NCBI GenBank assembly: GCA_018902385.1
Contig: JABSSW010000095.1
Coordinates: forward strand, 1 to 32,486
Direction of reading: 5' to 3'
Length of the DNA: 32,486 bases
Source: Physcia stellaris
Taxonomy: Eukaryota > Ascomycota > Lecanoromycetes > Caliciales > Physciaceae
Both the position numbers and the translations under genes were made by a program. The stretch's first letter is position 1, and each line of letters starts with the position of its first letter. The notes under the pieces were generated by a model. That model was given only the letters and a program-made list of their open reading frames with translations. It was not told the origin of the DNA and did not search any database. Shown piece after piece: positions 29,747 through 32,486 of the stretch.

Positions 29747-29970
29747 TGTTACGAGCATGTCTGACAAATAGATCTGACAAATAGATAGTTGATATGATAT
29801 GTGATCGAGCAGCGAACTATGCTCTAATTCTACGTTGAGATTAGCGTGATTTGAGACTTGACGTCGCACATTGTTTGCAATTTCAACATTCTGTATCTAT
29901 TTGTTTTTGCAGACTTATTGTCTTCGTTTAGTTAATCAATACTACGTTTATTCAAGCACGGTTCATGATA
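29747..29970 (+). repeat. 3' LTR of the chromovirus
   Basis: 224 bp from TGTTACGAGCATG to GGTTCATGATA, followed by AGTAG (29,971-29,975). It carries 19 of the 25 derived CpY-type changes between the two LTRs. Confidence 0.97.
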
Positions 29971-29975
29971 AGTAG
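29971..29975 (+). repeat. Target-site duplication AGTAG, right copy
   Basis: Matches 23,263-23,267 and marks the point where element B resumes. Confidence 0.95.
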
Positions 29976-31570
29976 AACGTTCAGATTGTACGACTTCAAG
30001 ATTTTTGCAAACGTATCGTGATCGCTCGAAACATTCGAAGCAGAAGTTACTGTTTTAAACATTGTATTCAACTCAAATAAATCAACGAACTTACGATTTC
30101 AATTTCTTCGATCTAGATTCGACTTCAAGAAATTTACTGACTGATTTTCGAATTGAGAACAGTCTCGTGTGTTTGTTAAAATCGTTCGAAATTTTTGCAA
30201 CGTCACTACAACTTATCGTGATTCGAAATACTTCAAACAACTGATTAGAATTTCACGACAGCATTTTTCGTTTAGCAATTCTGTGACATTTTCGTATAGT
30301 TCAAATACATCATTTAAGTTTGAATTGTCACAAAAGTTACGAAATTCGTTTGCAAGAGTTTCACGAATATCACGTCGAAACAAATTCATAACTAACATTG
30401 AAAACGTTTCTATTCGCTTCGATTTACGCTCTGTTTCGTCACAAACATCAAATTATTCGTCTGTAATCAATTCATTTTTTCGACGTGTTACAAACGTTAC
30501 GTCTGTTGACGAGATTATTCATCACGAATTTATTGAATCACAGTCAACACGAAATATGATCGATTTCACTGTGAAACAACAACGAATCATTGCAGTCATT
30601 GTACGAAAAACTATTCAGACTATATCTCGTGAACGTGATGATAACGATGATGACGTTGAATCGTTTGATTCGTCTGATTTTTCGAATCATTCGATCAGAA
30701 TGACAATATTGACAGCAACACTAAATGAAATTCGACTGATTTTGATTTTTTCGATTTTATTACGATGACAAATCGCTTGCTAATGAAGCAAACTATCGTT
30801 AACATTGATAAAAATACATATTTTCGAAACATCACGTTTATTCATTGTACGAGCGAAAAAGATGACTTTACACGTGACGAACAACTAATTAAAAACAATT
30901 TGTGACTTAGTTTAAAAAATATTGCGTTGAAATGATGAACAAATGAATTGTTTGACGTCGAACGTCGAATGACTAAAATGATTATAATTGAACAAGAAGA
31001 ATTGTCTGAATGAATTAGTTTGTTGCCTGATAAATTCAAACAATTTATTAACGTTGTTATGAATAGTTTAGTGCAACAGCGTTACACATTAAGAAATGTC
31101 GTTGTACAGCGTGAATCTCGTGAGTACGCACAGAAAATCATTCGACTAGTCAAAAATGCTGACATGATCAGCGTATTCAATCAACTCGATTTCATCTACA
31201 ATGGCATATCGACATTGATGTACGAACTGATACGTTACGTCGTTTCAAAAATAGTATTATTATCAACGAAAATGCTTAGCGATATGAACGATTGGCGCGA
31301 TTGATGGTAAAGCTGTTGCAAACTACGAAGAACATCAATATTCAAAATAGTCGTAATCAATTATCTAGACAGAATGTTCGTTTTCAGCAATTCGATCAAT
31401 ATAATAACAATCGTCAATCGCGATCTCAGCGACAATCGTTTCAATTTCAGTCGTTTCAACGTCCGATTTTCAATCTCGTTATTCGAATAATGCTTATCAA
31501 AATCAGTCTTTTCAGTCTCGTCAAAGCTATCAACAAGAAAGAATATCAGATTTACAAAATCAGCTGATTA
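29976..31570 (+). pseudogene. Gag region of Ty3/gypsy element B, hypermutated
   Basis: The clearest part reads LFDVERRMTKMIIIEQ, LLPDKFKQFINVVMNS, QQRYTLRNVVVQRESREYAQ, IRLVKNADMISVFNQLDF and IYNGISTLMYELIRYVVS, the order of a fungal LTR-element capsid protein. Just before it, two consecutive TGA codons (30,933-30,938) follow ALK, where related gag proteins have a WW pair. A Gln/Arg/Ser/Asn-rich tail follows (31,367-31,480). The first open stretch (30,169-30,768) ends in an acidic segment (RERDDNDDDVESFDSSD) typical of gag N-terminal regions. Several frame changes and TGA stops make it inactive. Confidence 0.7.
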
Positions 31571-32486
31571 TCAAGTCGACTATTCAAACAATCAAGAAGA
31601 TCAATACCAAACGCTCGCACGTTATTTACGTTGTCGAATCGATTACAGATTATCGTCGCATTCAAAGAAACGTCAACGCGCCAAATTCGAATCAACAGCA
31701 ATTTATGTCATCACGACAGTTTTTTAAATCGCTCAACAATATTCAACGAAACGACTATAAATGACATGCATTTAATACGCACAGCGTTTTCAAACAACGT
31801 ATCGCTGGGCTGTCATTGACGAAACGAACGAGAATAATTACATCATAAACCACATCAACGACGCTCATCGACCATTCAATATCAAAATATCGACGACTTC
31901 ACGTGTTCGTTTACGATGAGCAAACTGGATTTGTTCACGATTACAATCAAAACGTTGAAATCGCACACAAAACGTCAATTTTTGACGTTTACTATCAGTT
32001 GTCGCACACAACTCCATTCACCGTAACAATATTTTTACGTTTAGAAATCAACTGTTCAAACATTTACGCATTGCGTGCTAATTTTGACACGTTTGAACAC
32101 GCTGATCACGTTGACGTTGTATCGATAATAAAGCTATCATTTTCGTTTACGTCAAACATTAAAACTTTTCGCAAAGAGATTTACGAATTTTCATACGCTT
32201 TTTTCAATCAATCGTCGCGTTATTCAATTTATTGTACGTTTTGATGAAGTTAGTTTTGATTACGTTTTTCGTGAATATCAATACGATCAGATTATCGTTA
32301 AATTAAATAGTGCGTCGAAAACATCAAGATATGCATCGATATTGATTGTTTTGTTATTATGATCGATCGCAAGTTTTTCACACAATTACTATTTAATGTA
32401 TCGATGCAAAGTTAGCTTCATTTATATTTATGCTGAAATGCGAAGCGACAAATTGTCAAATCAGACGAGTTCATGTTTGTTAACAT
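31571..32486 (+). pseudogene. Element B gag/pol junction with retropepsin start, cut by the window end
   Basis: At 32,329-32,379 the frame reads ICIDIDCFVIMIDRKFF, which matches the retropepsin start of fungal elements that use a D-T-G-C active site and a VTLIDR-like continuation. CIDIDC at 32,332-32,349 would arise from ACT to ATT and GG to GA. Upstream YVFREYQYDQIIVKL fits the preceding strand with Gly to Glu. The region 31,571-32,230 lacks a clear domain and has many frame changes. RT, integrase and the 3' LTR must lie beyond the right edge. Confidence 0.7.

Larger units (their letters stand above)
23268..29970 (+). mobile_element. Complete Ty3/gypsy chromovirus, hypermutated
   Basis: The 6,703-bp element has two 224-bp LTRs without indels, a 5-bp TSD (AGTAG), a purine tract GAAGAAAAAAAGATAG at 29,731-29,746 directly before the 3' LTR, and coding regions in the order gag with zinc knuckle, protease, RT, RNase H, integrase, chromodomain. 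That order and the terminal chromodomain define a chromovirus. No TGG-initial primer-binding site is evident after the 5' LTR. The LTRs end ...CATGATA. The element is inactive: RT catalytic residues are changed and many Trp codons are TGA. It lies inside element B. Confidence 0.95.

Noticed and set aside
15690-32486. Classical CpA-type RIP as the cause of the AT-rich block
   Set aside because: CpA and TpG remain common, TpA is scarce, and 24 of 25 LTR differences are in CpC/CpT contexts.
1-32486. tRNA, rRNA or CRISPR features
   Set aside because: No convincing tRNA A/B boxes, rRNA core sequences or regularly spaced repeats were found by reading both strands.

Overview
The window is nuclear DNA of a filamentous ascomycete (Pezizomycotina). 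Evidence: 50-63 nt introns with GTAWGT-type donors and CTRAY branch points, fungal orthologues such as MNN11, MRP10/mS37, YPD1 and EAF3, and LTR retrotransposons of types common in this group. A Dothideomycete is my best guess, by resemblance of the gag proteins only.

Left part (1 to about 15,690): a balanced-GC gene region. In order: an uncharacterised disordered protein cut by the left edge (minus strand); an EAF3-type chromodomain gene without a visible MRG domain (minus); a 2H phosphoesterase of the AKAP7/ASCC1 kind (minus); a YPD1-type histidine phosphotransfer protein (minus); mitochondrial aspartate aminotransferase (minus) with a 3-nt and a 10-nt microexon; across a 358-bp divergent promoter, the MNN11 mannosyltransferase subunit (plus); an F-box/TPR protein probably split by one frameshift (minus); and the intact mitochondrial ribosomal protein mS37 (minus). 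Genes left of about 9,800 carry many small indels in otherwise well conserved coding sequence; those to the right carry few or none.

Right part (about 15,690 to 32,486): a T- and A-rich block of nested retroelements. An unidentified, extremely mutated sequence (15,690-22,263) is interrupted by a nearly unmutated 2,426-bp LTR element (16,543-18,968, TSD ATTTC) that encodes only a gag-like protein. Next comes a Ty3/gypsy element B (about 22,264 to beyond the right end), interrupted by a complete 6,703-bp chromovirus (23,268-29,970; 224-bp LTRs; TSD AGTAG) with gag, protease, RT, RNase H, integrase and chromodomain regions.

The main result is the kind of mutation in these elements. The two chromovirus LTRs differ at 25 sites, all transitions. 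Twenty-four are C to T at CpC or CpT (or the complement on the other strand) and only one is at CpA; CpG and CpA sites are otherwise retained. The in-frame stops I checked are TGA, most of them where the family has a conserved tryptophan. This is a RIP-like process with CpY preference instead of the classical CpA preference. It lowers TpA/ApT, so standard RIP indices would not flag it. Mutation runs in strand-biased patches, which leaves a 423-codon integrase frame open.
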